Under the pieces are notes generated by a model that worked only from the letters and a program-made list of their open reading frames with translations, was not told the origin of the DNA and did no database searches. Below are positions 8,583-17,597 of a stretch of 64,000 bases of DNA, in pieces (positions within the stretch are counted from its first letter, which is position 1; every line of letters begins with the position of its first letter). The stretch covers positions 18,544-82,543 of the forward strand of contig JAOASB010000053.1 of the NCBI GenBank assembly GCA_025210375.1, read 5' to 3'. A program made the translations under genes and the position numbers. This DNA is from Maledivibacter sp. (GTDB lineage: Bacteria; Bacillota; Clostridia; Peptostreptococcales; Caminicellaceae).

Positions 8583-11024
8583 ATGTTTATGTTTGATAAA
8601 TTTACGGAAAGGGCACAAAGGGCAATTGGATTGGCTCAAGAAGAAGCAAAACGCTTAAAGCATAATTATATCGGGACTGAACATATACTATTAGGCCTTT
8701 TAAGCGAAGGTGGGGGAGTCGCGGCAAAGGCTTTAACCAATCTAGGGATTCAAATAGATAAGCTTAGACAAAATATCGAAGCCATGGTTGGTGTGGGAAA
8801 AGAAGAAAGTGAGCTTCAAGGAATTACTCCTAGAACAAAAAGAGTATTTGAACTTAGCTTTGAGGAAGCCAGAAAGCTTGGTCATAATTATGTAGGAACT
8901 GAACATTTACTCCTCGCCCTAATAAGAGAAGGTGAAGGGGTAGCTGCTAAGGCAATATTGAGTATGGGTGTAGATATCAATAAGGTTTACTTAGAAGTAC
9001 TTAAATTATTGGGAAACAATGTGGAATCAGAATCGCCTAAAATGGGTAAAGTTAAAGGCAATGTGAAAACAAAAACACCTACACTGGATAAATACGGTAG
9101 AGATTTAACCATAATGGCAGCAGAAGATAAGCTAGATCCTGTTATAGGCAGAGAAAAGGAAATCGATAGAGTAGTGCAGGTTCTTAGTAGAAGAACAAAG
9201 AATAATCCATGCCTTATAGGTGAACCGGGAGTGGGGAAAACTGCTGTTGCCGAAGGTCTTGCCCAAAAAATTATTGAGGGGAATATACCAGAAATCTTAA
9301 AAAATAAAAGGGTAGTTACCTTAGCACTGGCTTCAATGCTTGCTGGGGCAAAATATCGAGGAGAATTTGAACAAAGATTAACCACCGTGATGGATGAACT
9401 TAGAGAAGCCGGGGATGTAATATTATTTATTGATGAAATGCATACAATTATTGGAGCCGGAGGTGCTGAGGGAGCCATAGATGCCTCAAATATTTTGAAA
9501 CCTGTTCTTGCAAGGGGAGAAATACAAGCCATAGGGGCAACAACCCTTGATGAATATAAAAAACATATTGAAAAGGATTCGGCACTGGAAAGAAGATTTC
9601 AGCCTATCATGATAGAGGAGCCTTCAATACAGGATACTATAAAGATACTTAAAGGACTTAGGGATAAATATGAAGCCCATCATAGGGTGAAAATTACTGA
9701 TGAAGCTTTAAAGGCAGCGGCCGAGCTTTCCCATAGATATATAGCAGATAGATTCCTGCCAGATAAGGCGGTAGACTTGATTGATGAAGCTGCTTCAAAG
9801 GTAAGATTACAAAATGCCACTCAACCCGAAAATTTGAAAAGCTTAGAGGATAAGCTGGAAAAAATAAAAAAAGAAAAGGAAGAAGCAGTAAGTAATCAAA
9901 ATTTTGAGAAGGCAGCACAGCTTAGAGATGAAGAAAAAAACATTTTACAAGAGCTTAATGATAAAAAGGATAATTGGAAAACAAGTATTAACAAGAACTC
10001 AGAAGTAGGAGAGGAAGAAATAGCAGGTGTAGTTTCAGTATGGACTGGTATACCTGTAAATAAACTGGCACAAGAGGAATCCGAGAGACTTCTCAACATG
10101 GAAAATATACTTCATAAAAGGGTAATCGGACAAGAAGAAGCTGTTGAATCCATATCACGGGCCATAAGAAGAGCCAGAGTAGGGCTTAAGGACCCTAATA
10201 AGCCTATTGGGTCCTTTATATTCCTAGGACCGACTGGGGTAGGGAAAACAGAGCTTACAAAGGCATTGGCTGAGACCATGTTTGGGGATGAGGATGCAAT
10301 GATCAGAATAGATATGTCTGAATATATGGAAAAGCATTCAGTAGCTAAGCTAGTGGGATCTCCTCCAGGATATGTAGGCTACGATGAAGGTGGTCAACTG
10401 ACTGAAAAGATCAGAAGAAAGCCCTATTCTGTAATATTATTTGATGAGATAGAAAAGGCACATCCCGATGTATTCAATATATTGCTGCAAATGCTGGATG
10501 ATGGTAGATTAACCGATGCTAAGGGTAGAATGGTAGATTTTAAGAACACGGTTATAGTAATGACTTCAAATGTAGGAGCAAGTAGAATTAAGAAGCAAAA
10601 AACCCTAGGGTTTTCCGGAATAGATGAAGATACAAAGAAAAATGAATACGAGAAGATGAAGGAAAATATAATCAGTGAACTTAGGAGACAGTTCAGACCC
10701 GAGTTTTTAAATAGAATTGATGATACTATAGTATTTCATCAATTACAAAGGGAGCATATAAAAGAGATAGTTGACCTAATGGTAAAAGAGCTTACAAATA
10801 GACTAATCGATTTAAATATAACCATTGAAATTACAGAGACTGCTAAGGATTATCTTGCAGATAAGGGTTATGACATAGAATATGGTGCGAGACCCCTTAA
10901 GAGGGTTATTACAAAAATGATAGAGGATAAGCTTTCAGAGGAAATATTAATGGGGAAAATATCTAAACAAGATGATATAATAGTAGATGTAGAAGAAGAC
11001 AAATTGATATTTAGTAAGAAGTAA
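8583..11024 (+). CDS. clpC: ATP-dependent Clp protease ATPase subunit ClpC
   Basis: AAA+ unfoldase that feeds proteins, including arginine-phosphorylated ones, to ClpP. At 813 residues it has the full family layout: two N-terminal Clp repeats (1-150), first AAA module with GEPGVGKT (about 213), a coiled-coil UVR-containing middle domain (about 415-470; FEKAAQLRDEEK) that binds McsA/McsB, and second AAA module with GPTGVGKT (about 548) and LFDEIEKAHPDV. GGAGGT is 6 bases before ATG 8583. Last gene of the CtsR operon, closed by a hairpin at 11036-11062. Confidence 0.95.
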   Translation: MFMFDKFTERAQRAIGLAQEEAKRLKHNYIGTEHILLGLLSEGGGVAAKALTNLGIQIDKLRQNIEAMVGVGKEESELQGITPRTKRVFELSFEEARKLGHNYVGTEHLLLALIREGEGVAAKAILSMGVDINKVYLEVLKLLGNNVESESPKMGKVKGNVKTKTPTLDKYGRDLTIMAAEDKLDPVIGREKEIDRVVQVLSRRTKNNPCLIGEPGVGKTAVAEGLAQKIIEGNIPEILKNKRVVTLALASMLAGAKYRGEFEQRLTTVMDELREAGDVILFIDEMHTIIGAGGAEGAIDASNILKPVLARGEIQAIGATTLDEYKKHIEKDSALERRFQPIMIEEPSIQDTIKILKGLRDKYEAHHRVKITDEALKAAAELSHRYIADRFLPDKAVDLIDEAASKVRLQNATQPENLKSLEDKLEKIKKEKEEAVSNQNFEKAAQLRDEEKNILQELNDKKDNWKTSINKNSEVGEEEIAGVVSVWTGIPVNKLAQEESERLLNMENILHKRVIGQEEAVESISRAIRRARVGLKDPNKPIGSFIFLGPTGVGKTELTKALAETMFGDEDAMIRIDMSEYMEKHSVAKLVGSPPGYVGYDEGGQLTEKIRRKPYSVILFDEIEKAHPDVFNILLQMLDDGRLTDAKGRMVDFKNTVIVMTSNVGASRIKKQKTLGFSGIDEDTKKNEYEKMKENIISELRRQFRPEFLNRIDDTIVFHQLQREHIKEIVDLMVKELTNRLIDLNITIEITETAKDYLADKGYDIEYGARPLKRVITKMIEDKLSEEILMGKISKQDDIIVDVEEDKLIFSKK

Positions 11025-11035
11025 TGTAATGTAAT

Positions 11036-11062
11036 GGGATTCTACAACAAATGTAGAATCCC
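11036..11062 (+). terminator. hairpin between clpC and radA
   Basis: GGGATTCTAC-AACAAAT-GTAGAATCCC, a perfect 10-bp stem 12 bases after the clpC stop. It has no T-run, so termination would be partial. Confidence 0.5.
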
Positions 11063-11105
11063 TAAATTTATTATATGACAAATTTAGGAATTAGAGGTGA
11101 TATTT

Positions 11106-12476
11106 ATGGGTAAGATAAAGACAAAGTATGTATGTCAGGAATGTGGATATATATCATTAAAATGGATGGGGAAATGCCCGGAGTGCAATAGTTGGCAAAG
11201 CTTTGTGGAGGAGTTTGTTGAAAAGAAGGGGAGAAGCAGCGATTTATCCACAACCGTTTCACAAAAACCCGTAAAGCTTAAAAATATTGAGCTGGAGATG
11301 GAAAATAGATTTTCAACAGCTAACAGTGAGCTGGACAGGGTCCTAGGAGGAGGAATTGTAAAGGGTTCTTTGGTCTTAGTAGGGGGAGACCCAGGTATTG
11401 GTAAGTCAACTCTTCTTATACAAGTGGCAAGTAATATAGGAGGCCAAGGCCTAAGGGTTTTATATGTATCCGGGGAAGAGTCTCTTAAGCAAATAAAGAT
11501 GAGAGCCGATAGACTTGGTATAAACAATGATAATCTGTATATAGTTTCTGAGAACAATCTACAATTTATTTCAAAGTATATTGAAGAAGTTGATCCAAAT
11601 TTACTAATTATAGACTCTATACAAACGGTGTATAATCCAGATATAGCCTCTGCACCGGGGAGTGTTAGTCAAGTTCGTGAAGGAACCTCTGCACTTATGA
11701 AGTTATCAAAGACCCAAGGGATTGCAACCTTCATTGTAGGACATGTTACTAAGACTGGATCAATTGCAGGGCCGAAAGTATTAGAGCATATGGTAGATAC
11801 AGTGCTATATTTTGAAGGGGAAAAGCATAATATATATAGAGTGCTTCGGGCGGTTAAAAATAGATTTGGATCTACAAATGAAATAGGCATTTTTGAGATG
11901 ACTAACAATGGTTTACAAGAAATTTTAAATCCTTCGCATCTATTTTTATCCCATAGACCGGAAAAAGCATCGGGATCAGTGGTTGTATCGGGGATAGAAG
12001 GAACAAGACCTGTGCTAATTGAAATACAAGCACTTATAAGCCCTACAAATTTTGGTAATCCAAGGAGAATGGCAACGGGTATTGATTATAATAGGGTAGT
12101 AATGCTTATGGCAGTTCTTGAGAAAAAAGTAGGTTTGCAGCTTCAAGGGCAAGATGGATATGTAAATGTGGTAGGGGGAATACAGCTTAGTGAGCCTGCA
12201 GTTGATTTAGCAATTGTAGCAGCCATTGCTTCAAGCTTCAGAAATAAAATAATAGATCCCCACACTATTATATTTGGGGAAGTAGGCTTGACTGGAGAAG
12301 TTAGATCAGTTAATCATGCTGAAAAAAGGATAGTAGAAGCGGTAAAAATGGGATTTAAGACTTGTGTAATTCCAAAGGGAAACTTAAGTGGGCTTCCAGA
12401 GCTTAAGGATATAGAAATAATTGGCGTGGATAATGTATATGAAGCCCTTGATATGATTTTGGGAGGTAGACGTTAG
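11106..12476 (+). CDS. radA: DNA repair protein RadA (Sms)
   Basis: RecA-like branch-migration helicase for recombinational repair. The 456-residue protein has a C4 zinc finger at its N terminus (CQECGY...CPECNSW), Walker A GGDPGIGKST (about 95), the RadA-specific KNRFGS motif (about 255) and a C-terminal Lon-protease-like domain. Start at ATG 11106 with AGAGGTGA eight bases upstream; the GTG at 11097 is within that site. Its stop codon shares one base with the disA start, so the two genes are translationally coupled, as in other Firmicutes. Confidence 0.94.
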   Translation: MGKIKTKYVCQECGYISLKWMGKCPECNSWQSFVEEFVEKKGRSSDLSTTVSQKPVKLKNIELEMENRFSTANSELDRVLGGGIVKGSLVLVGGDPGIGKSTLLIQVASNIGGQGLRVLYVSGEESLKQIKMRADRLGINNDNLYIVSENNLQFISKYIEEVDPNLLIIDSIQTVYNPDIASAPGSVSQVREGTSALMKLSKTQGIATFIVGHVTKTGSIAGPKVLEHMVDTVLYFEGEKHNIYRVLRAVKNRFGSTNEIGIFEMTNNGLQEILNPSHLFLSHRPEKASGSVVVSGIEGTRPVLIEIQALISPTNFGNPRRMATGIDYNRVVMLMAVLEKKVGLQLQGQDGYVNVVGGIQLSEPAVDLAIVAAIASSFRNKIIDPHTIIFGEVGLTGEVRSVNHAEKRIVEAVKMGFKTCVIPKGNLSGLPELKDIEIIGVDNVYEALDMILGGRR

Positions 12477-13567
12477 TGGTTCAGGAAGAAAAAAACAGAA
12501 CTCAAGATATAAATGAGTCGTTAAAAATTTTAGCTCCAGGAACGCCCCTTAGGGAAGGACTAGAGAGTGTTCTTAGAGCTAAGACAGGAGCTTTGATAGT
12601 AGTTGGAGATAATCCAGAGGTAATTAAGCTAGTCGATGGAGGTTTTTATATAAATACAGAGCTTACCCCTGCCCACTTATATGAATTAGCTAAGATGGAT
12701 GGGGCCATTATAATTAGCTCGGATCAAAGAAAGATTCTTTATGCAAATGCACAGCTTAATCCTCAACCCTCCATCACATCATCTGAAACTGGTATAAGGC
12801 ATAGAACAGCTCAAAGAACGGCAATAGAAACAGGAAATCTTGTGGTATCTATATCTCAACGTAGAAATATCATAACCCTTTATAAGGGACAGCATAAATA
12901 TATATTACAGGATACAAACAAGGTTATAAATAAGGCAAACCAAGCTGTACAAACTCTGGAAAAATATAAAACGGTTTTAGATCAGGCAATGACGAGCCTT
13001 AGTGCCTTAGAGCTTGAGGATCTAGTAACTTTATATGATGTATGCCTTGTTATACAAAGAACGGATATGGTAATAAGAATAGCAAATGAGATAGAAAGAT
13101 ATATAAATGAATTGGGCAGTGAAGGTAGATTAGTTAGCATGCAGCTTGAGGAATTGATATGCTTTGTGAAGGAAGATGGAGAACATGTTATTGAGGACTA
13201 TAGAATTTATATTGAGGAAAATGATAAGGACTCCATAATGAAAAAACTTAGGGAACTTTCATCGGAGGAACTTTTGGATTTAACAAATATAGCAAACATA
13301 TTAGGATATTCATATGATATTAATATTTTAGATATATCAGTAACTCCAAGGGGATATAGAATACTATTCAAAATACCTAGATTACCATCGGCAGTTATAG
13401 ATAATATTGTTCAGTATTTCAAAGACTTTCAAAAAATATCAAGGGCCAGTACGGAAGAATTGTATGATGTAGAAGGAATCGGTGAAGTAAGGGCAAAAAA
13501 TATAAAAGAAGGACTTAGAAGGGTAAGGGATCAAGTTCTTTTAGACAGACATTTGTTGAAAAAATAA
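12476..13567 (+). CDS. disA: DNA integrity scanning diadenylate cyclase DisA
   Basis: Makes cyclic di-AMP and stalls on branched DNA. In 363 residues it carries the DAC domain with the DGA motif (about 73-76) and the RHR motif (within GIRHRTAQR, about 107-115; the common form is GTRHRTAER), a helical linker and a C-terminal helix-hairpin-helix DNA-binding domain (VEGIGEVRAKNI, about 330-341). GTG start overlapping the radA stop, with GGGAGG upstream. Loss of Thr in the GTRHRT motif is a conservative difference; the catalytic Asp-Gly-Ala and RHR residues are present. Confidence 0.94.
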   Translation: MVQEEKNRTQDINESLKILAPGTPLREGLESVLRAKTGALIVVGDNPEVIKLVDGGFYINTELTPAHLYELAKMDGAIIISSDQRKILYANAQLNPQPSITSSETGIRHRTAQRTAIETGNLVVSISQRRNIITLYKGQHKYILQDTNKVINKANQAVQTLEKYKTVLDQAMTSLSALELEDLVTLYDVCLVIQRTDMVIRIANEIERYINELGSEGRLVSMQLEELICFVKEDGEHVIEDYRIYIEENDKDSIMKKLRELSSEELLDLTNIANILGYSYDINILDISVTPRGYRILFKIPRLPSAVIDNIVQYFKDFQKISRASTEELYDVEGIGEVRAKNIKEGLRRVRDQVLLDRHLLKK

Positions 13568-13593
13568 AACGCAAATTCAAGGATGTCAAGTAT

Positions 13594-13618
13594 CCTGCCC
13601 TTTGGGCAGACTTTTCTA
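13594..13618 (+). terminator. hairpin after disA
   Basis: CTGCCC-TTT-GGGCAG followed by ACTTTTCT, 28 bases after the disA stop. A second stem, CTAGC-ATGT-AGCTAG, follows at about 13648. The region separates convergent genes. Confidence 0.5.
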
Positions 13619-13739
13619 AGAAAAATGGTTTTAATTAAAAAAGCCACTAGCATGTAGCTAGAAGCTTTAATGTTTGATTAAAATCTAGGACAATAATCAA
13701 TAGGATATGTAGTATAAATTATAACAAAAACTTCTTATT

Positions 13740-14135
13740 CTAGTACAAGGTAAACTTACCTAAAGCATTAATTTTTTTAAATTCTTTAAGCATTACATCA
13801 TAAAGATTTATATCAAAATCATTTGCTAGTGCAGCCATATAAAATAAATTACGTCCCATTTCTTCAATGATTTTTTCTCTGCAAACTTCACAAAGTTCTC
13901 CCCGAAGATGATTGTCTAGATAATTTGATATATCTTCATAATTTACATCGTCTGGAACTTTTTGATTACAAGCGTCGATTTTAACACACCCACAGTTGGT
14001 TACTGATTTGATCACTGCTCTATTAATTTTTGCAGAAGATTCCTGAAGTTTAGTTATTGTATCTAATATGCTTTTATGTCTGGTTAAAACTTCGCCAACA
14101 GAGTTTTGAAATTCATCACATAATAAGTCCTTCAT
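13740..14135 (-). CDS. conserved Cys-containing protein of unknown function (disA-carD interval)
   Basis: A 131-residue protein resembling a family that recurs near disA in Clostridia (from memory, sometimes labelled DUF1573-like); no function is established. It is mainly helical, with RHKSILDTITKLQESSAKIN near residue 19, a conserved NCGCVKI segment (about 47-53) and a CEVC pair (about 97-100). The Cys residues suggest metal binding or redox chemistry. It has no signal peptide. It is on the strand opposite its neighbours; on the minus strand GGGAGTGATT precedes the ATG. Confidence 0.7.
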   Translation of the reverse strand: MKDLLCDEFQNSVGEVLTRHKSILDTITKLQESSAKINRAVIKSVTNCGCVKIDACNQKVPDDVNYEDISNYLDNHLRGELCEVCREKIIEEMGRNLFYMAALANDFDINLYDVMLKEFKKINALGKFTLY

Positions 14136-14332
14136 AAATAATCACTCCCACAAGTAGACGGTTGGTTTTCTATAGTTGACACAATTATTTTAGCATAAAG
14201 AAGTATAAATTTAAAGGGTAAACATAAATGTATATATAAAGAAAAAATGAGATAAAAATATATTAAAGGTAAAAAATGTATAAAGTGTTGTAAATAGTAT
14301 ATATCAGAGTCGGAAAGATTCATAAAAAATCA

Positions 14333-14400
14333 TTGACAATTATTTGTGACTATGATAAAATTATTTATTTCTTGACATCATGTACCAAATACTGTATACT
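14333..14400 (+). promoter_or_regulatory. tandem sigma-A promoters of carD
   Basis: P1: TTGACA (14333-14338), 17 bases, TAAAAT (14356-14361). P2: TTGACA (14372-14377), 17 bases, TATACT (14395-14400). P2 is near-consensus and starts transcription about 25 bases before the carD ribosome site. Confidence 0.75.
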
Positions 14401-14433
14401 GAAAATGTGGAATGTCATTTGGGAGGTAATTCT

Positions 14434-14910
14434 ATGTTTAATATAGGCGATAAAGTGGTTTATCCTATGCACGGTGCAGGAATAATTGAATCAATTGAAG
14501 AAAAGGAAATTTTAGGTAAAAAGAGGAAGTATTATATTTTACGATTACCTCTAAGAAATATGAAGGTAATGATTCCCCTTGACAATGTTGAAACTATGGG
14601 ACTTCGAGATATAATATCAGAGAAAGAAGTTGAACAGGTTTTAGCAGTATTAAATGATGATGAGTCTAAGATGCCTCAAAATTGGAATCGTAGATATAGA
14701 GCAAATATGGATAAAATTAAAAGCGGAGATATTTATGAAGTTGCGATTGTAGTTCGAAATTTAATGCTTAGGGATAGAGAAAAAGGGCTTTCCACGGGAG
14801 AAAGAAAAATGTTAAATAATGCAAAACAAATATTAGTAAGCGAATTGGTATTAGTGAATGATGCCGATGAAATAAGTGTAGAAGATCTTATAAACGAAGC
14901 TGTTCAGTAA
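14434..14910 (+). CDS. carD: CarD/CdnL-family RNA polymerase-binding regulator
   Basis: A 158-residue protein with the CarD_CdnL_TRCF domain at the N terminus (FNIGDKVVYPMHGAGIIE, residues 2-19), which binds the RNA polymerase beta subunit near the initiation bubble, and a helical C-terminal domain that contacts the upstream edge of the bubble. Start is ATG 14434 behind GGGAGG; the longer frame from 14380 would begin inside the P2 promoter. It is a single-gene unit with its own tandem promoters. Confidence 0.9.
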   Translation: MFNIGDKVVYPMHGAGIIESIEEKEILGKKRKYYILRLPLRNMKVMIPLDNVETMGLRDIISEKEVEQVLAVLNDDESKMPQNWNRRYRANMDKIKSGDIYEVAIVVRNLMLRDREKGLSTGERKMLNNAKQILVSELVLVNDADEISVEDLINEAVQ

Positions 14911-15052
14911 AATTCGTTTTCAACACACATATTTTTTAGTTTACTATTATGTTACTATGTGAAATCTACATTACAGTTAACTAAAAAATTTGTGACTAAT
15001 ATAGAAAAAGAGAAAAAAATAGTATACAATTTATGCAAAATTCTTTTTTTTT

Positions 15053-15080
15053 TTGACTAGAAATACTATTGTTATAAAAT
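15053..15080 (+). promoter_or_regulatory. promoter of the PIN-TRAM gene
   Basis: TTGACT (15053-15058), 16-base spacer, TAAAAT (15075-15080), preceded by a T-rich run. It is 44 bases upstream of the start codon. Confidence 0.55.
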
Positions 15081-15123
15081 AACAGCTCAGTGGATATAAT
15101 TACAAAAAGGAGGTGGAAATAAC

Positions 15124-16233
15124 ATGCTGAATAAAATTATACGTGGTTCTTTAACTTTTGCGGGAGCAATGGCTGGATATGCAGTGGGAATATTAATTTC
15201 CAAAATTATTAAAGCCCAAAATTTCTTAAATATCGCTCCTTTAACAACGTTACAAGAATTAATAATTAGCATTGTTAGTGCTGTTGTATTTGGATTTATA
15301 CTCTTTGCTATAACACCATGGCTGATGAAAAAAGGTTTGAGTAGTGCGAACTGGGTTGAAACTGAGCTGCAGAAAATACCAACTACTGATATTTTAGTAG
15401 GATCTATTGGACTTATAATTGGACTTATAATTGCTTATTTGATTAGTCTCTTAATTATACCTATCCCTTATGTAGGGACCATACTTTCTGTTATAGTCTA
15501 TATCTTCTTAGGCTATTTAGGAGTAAGTATATCGACAAAGAAAACTAATGATTTAATTAACTTACCTAATATATTTAAAAGAAGTTCTAAGGACAAGGCG
15601 AGTAACAAGCCAGAGTATTCAAGTATACCTAAAATACTTGATACTAGTGTAATAATTGATGGAAGAATTGCCGACGTATGTAAAACAGGTTTTGTTGAAG
15701 GCCCCTTGGTTATTCCAGAATTTGTTTTAAAAGAATTAAGACATATAGCAGACTCTTCAGATTCTCTTAAGAGAAATAGAGGTAGAAGAGGCTTAGATAT
15801 ATTAAATAAGATACAAAAGGAATTGGATATCGAAGTTCAAATTACCGATAGGGACTTTGATGAAATAGGTGAAGTGGATATAAAACTAGTCAAATTAGGA
15901 CAAGTATTATCGGGTAAGGTTGTCACTAATGATTTCAACTTAAATAAGGTATCGGAGCTTCAAGGGGTACCGGTTTTAAATATCAATGAATTAGCCAATG
16001 CAGTAAAACCAGTTGTATTACCAGGTGAAGAAATGGTGGTTCAAGTTATTAAAGAAGGAAAAGAAAACGGTCAAGGGGTTGCTTACCTTGATGATGGTAC
16101 AATGATAGTAGTAGATGGTGGCAAAAAACATATTGGTCAAACCATGGATGTTACAGTTACAAGTGTACTTCAAACAGCAGCGGGAAGACTTATATTTGCT
16201 AAACCAAAGAATATGATAAATAGAACAGCATAA
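15124..16233 (+). CDS. yacL: membrane-anchored PIN-TRAM domain protein (YacL-like)
   Basis: A 369-residue protein with four predicted N-terminal membrane segments (about 5-25, 38-62, 85-107, 110-135), a PIN nuclease domain opening with LDTSVIIDGR (about 176) that contains the acidic residues of the fold, and a C-terminal TRAM RNA-binding domain (about 300-360). The family is conserved next to disA/ispD in Firmicutes; its substrate is not settled, though the PIN and TRAM combination suggests an RNA nuclease at the membrane. GGAGGTGG precedes the ATG. A terminator at 16266 ends the unit. Confidence 0.88.
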   Translation: MLNKIIRGSLTFAGAMAGYAVGILISKIIKAQNFLNIAPLTTLQELIISIVSAVVFGFILFAITPWLMKKGLSSANWVETELQKIPTTDILVGSIGLIIGLIIAYLISLLIIPIPYVGTILSVIVYIFLGYLGVSISTKKTNDLINLPNIFKRSSKDKASNKPEYSSIPKILDTSVIIDGRIADVCKTGFVEGPLVIPEFVLKELRHIADSSDSLKRNRGRRGLDILNKIQKELDIEVQITDRDFDEIGEVDIKLVKLGQVLSGKVVTNDFNLNKVSELQGVPVLNINELANAVKPVVLPGEEMVVQVIKEGKENGQGVAYLDDGTMIVVDGGKKHIGQTMDVTVTSVLQTAAGRLIFAKPKNMINRTA

Positions 16234-16265
16234 TAAATAATGATATAATAATATAATAATCAATT

Positions 16266-16292
16266 ACCCAGCAATAAAAGCTGGGTTTTGTT
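16266..16292 (+). terminator. intrinsic terminator after yacL-like gene
   Basis: ACCCAGC-AATAAAA-GCTGGGT followed by TTTTGTT. Confidence 0.85.
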
Positions 16293-16367
16293 ATGTATGT
16301 GGTATACTATATTTGATATACTGACAAATATACTTTAGTCTTTACTATTGTCTTTTAGACTCAAAGT

Positions 16368-16410
16368 AATGACCCTAATACTTGTAACTTGAAACTTTGA
16401 ACTTGCAACC
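16368..16410 (+). repeat. family C tract before ispD
   Basis: AATGACCCTAATACTTGTAA continuing CTTGAAACTTTGAACTTGC, one of the best-preserved copies. It is followed by a hairpin with arms ACAAAGCG / GCGCCTTTGT (about 16412-16436) and then the ispD ribosome site. Confidence 0.65.
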
Positions 16411-16467
16411 AACAAAGCGTTGTCGGGCGCCTTTGTCCACAACATAGATTAAAGGAGTTTTATTGAT

Positions 16468-17157
16468 ATGAACACAGCTATAATACTTGCTGCTGGAAGA
16501 GGAACTAGGATGAAAGCACAGCTAAATAAACAATATTTGTTCTTAAAGGGAAGACCCATAATTGCCCATACTTTAAATGCCTTTGAAAGAAGCCCGTTAA
16601 TCGATGAAATTATACTTGTTATTAATAAGAATGATATAGAGCTATGTAAAAAAAATGTTTTGAAGAAATATAGATTCAAAAAAGTGGTGAAGATAATTAA
16701 TGGAGGAGACCAAAGACAAGAATCTGTTTTAAATGGTCTTTCCCATTTAAATCCTAAATCAGAAATTGTTCTCATACATGATGGGGCAAGACCCCTCGTA
16801 TCCAAGGAAGTCATTAAAAGATGTATTGATGGAGCAAAAAAATTTGGAGCTGTGTCAGCTGGAGTACCCATAAAGGATACCATAAAGATCATGAAGGAAG
16901 ATGGATTTGTGAAGTTTACTCCAAAAAGAAAAGATGTATGGATCACTCAGACACCCCAAGTTTTTAAAGTGGAGATCATAAAGCAAGCCCATAAGTTTGC
17001 CGCTACTGAAAATTTTTTAGGCACTGATGATGCCATGCTAGTAGAACAAATTGGGAGAGAAGTAAAAATGGTTGAAGGAGACTATGAAAATATAAAGATA
17101 ACTACTCCAGAGGATTTAATTACGGCTGAAGCAATACTTAATCATAAAAGAAGATAA
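16468..17157 (+). CDS. ispD: 2-C-methyl-D-erythritol 4-phosphate cytidylyltransferase
   Basis: Third step of the MEP isoprenoid pathway: CTP-dependent activation of methylerythritol phosphate. The 229-residue protein has the nucleotide-binding signature AAGRGTRMKAQLNKQY (residues 7-22), HDGARPLV (about 106) and the later TPQVFK motif, all standard for IspD. The partner ispF lies 16.7 kb downstream rather than adjacent as in many bacteria. AAAGGAG precedes ATG 16468. Confidence 0.95.
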   Translation: MNTAIILAAGRGTRMKAQLNKQYLFLKGRPIIAHTLNAFERSPLIDEIILVINKNDIELCKKNVLKKYRFKKVVKIINGGDQRQESVLNGLSHLNPKSEIVLIHDGARPLVSKEVIKRCIDGAKKFGAVSAGVPIKDTIKIMKEDGFVKFTPKRKDVWITQTPQVFKVEIIKQAHKFAATENFLGTDDAMLVEQIGREVKMVEGDYENIKITTPEDLITAEAILNHKRR

Positions 17158-17213
17158 AATAAAGTACTGAAAAAAATTTCATAATTAGATCTTGAAAATA
17201 TTACCTATGAATA

Positions 17214-17338
17214 TTTGAGGAAATTCCATAATACATTTAAAGAATTTTGAAATACAAAATGTAGCAGAGAGAGTTAGAAAAGCAATCTACATATTGTATT
17301 TCAAAATTAATAATGTCAATTATGCAAGTTTCTCATTT
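17214..17338. repeat. family B element with nested inverted repeats
   Basis: Outer arms TTTGAGGAAATTCCATAAT and CAATTATGCAAGTTTCTCAT are partly complementary. Inside them 22-base arms (17243-17264 and 17287-17308) match at 21 of 22 positions. The element could form a 125-base cruciform or RNA hairpin. It occupies the 440-base ispD-regulator gap. Confidence 0.6.
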
Positions 17339-17445
17339 GTTTTAACAACAAATTAAAGGTAATATTTTTTTTTGCAGGAAAAATATGATTGAATATAGAA
17401 AATATTCAAAACATGATATACCATGAGTGGTCGATTTGGTTTGTT

Positions 17446-17474
17446 TATATACCAAATTTACTATTTGGTATATA
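17446..17474. promoter_or_regulatory. 12-bp palindrome, putative enhancer of the sigma-54 promoter
   Basis: TATATACCAAAT-TTACT-ATTTGGTATATA is a perfect inverted repeat centred at 17460, about 100 bases upstream of the -24/-12 promoter. This is the usual place for an activator site; extra half sites (TATACCA at about 17418, TTTGGT at about 17435) lie nearby. Confidence 0.65.
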
Positions 17475-17554
17475 ATGTTATATTTTCAAAAGATTTATCT
17501 GCTATACATATTGAAAAAACAAGCTTAGGGAAATTGGAAAAACAATAGCAAAGT

Positions 17555-17571
17555 TTGGCATAAATATTGCT
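17555..17571 (+). promoter_or_regulatory. sigma-54 (-24/-12) promoter of the PTS operon
   Basis: TTGGCATAAATATTGCT keeps the invariant GG and GC with exactly 10 bases between them (consensus TGGCAC-N5-TTGCW). Transcription would start about 15 bases before ATG 17598. Confidence 0.75.
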
Positions 17572-17597
17572 TATTAAGAAGAATAAGGAGGAGGAAT

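Noticed and set aside
8987..9532. 181-codon minus-strand frame inside clpC
   Set aside because: Shadow of clpC in another frame; low-complexity Ser/Ile/Ala peptide.
14380..14433. Longer carD start
   Set aside because: It begins within the near-consensus promoter.
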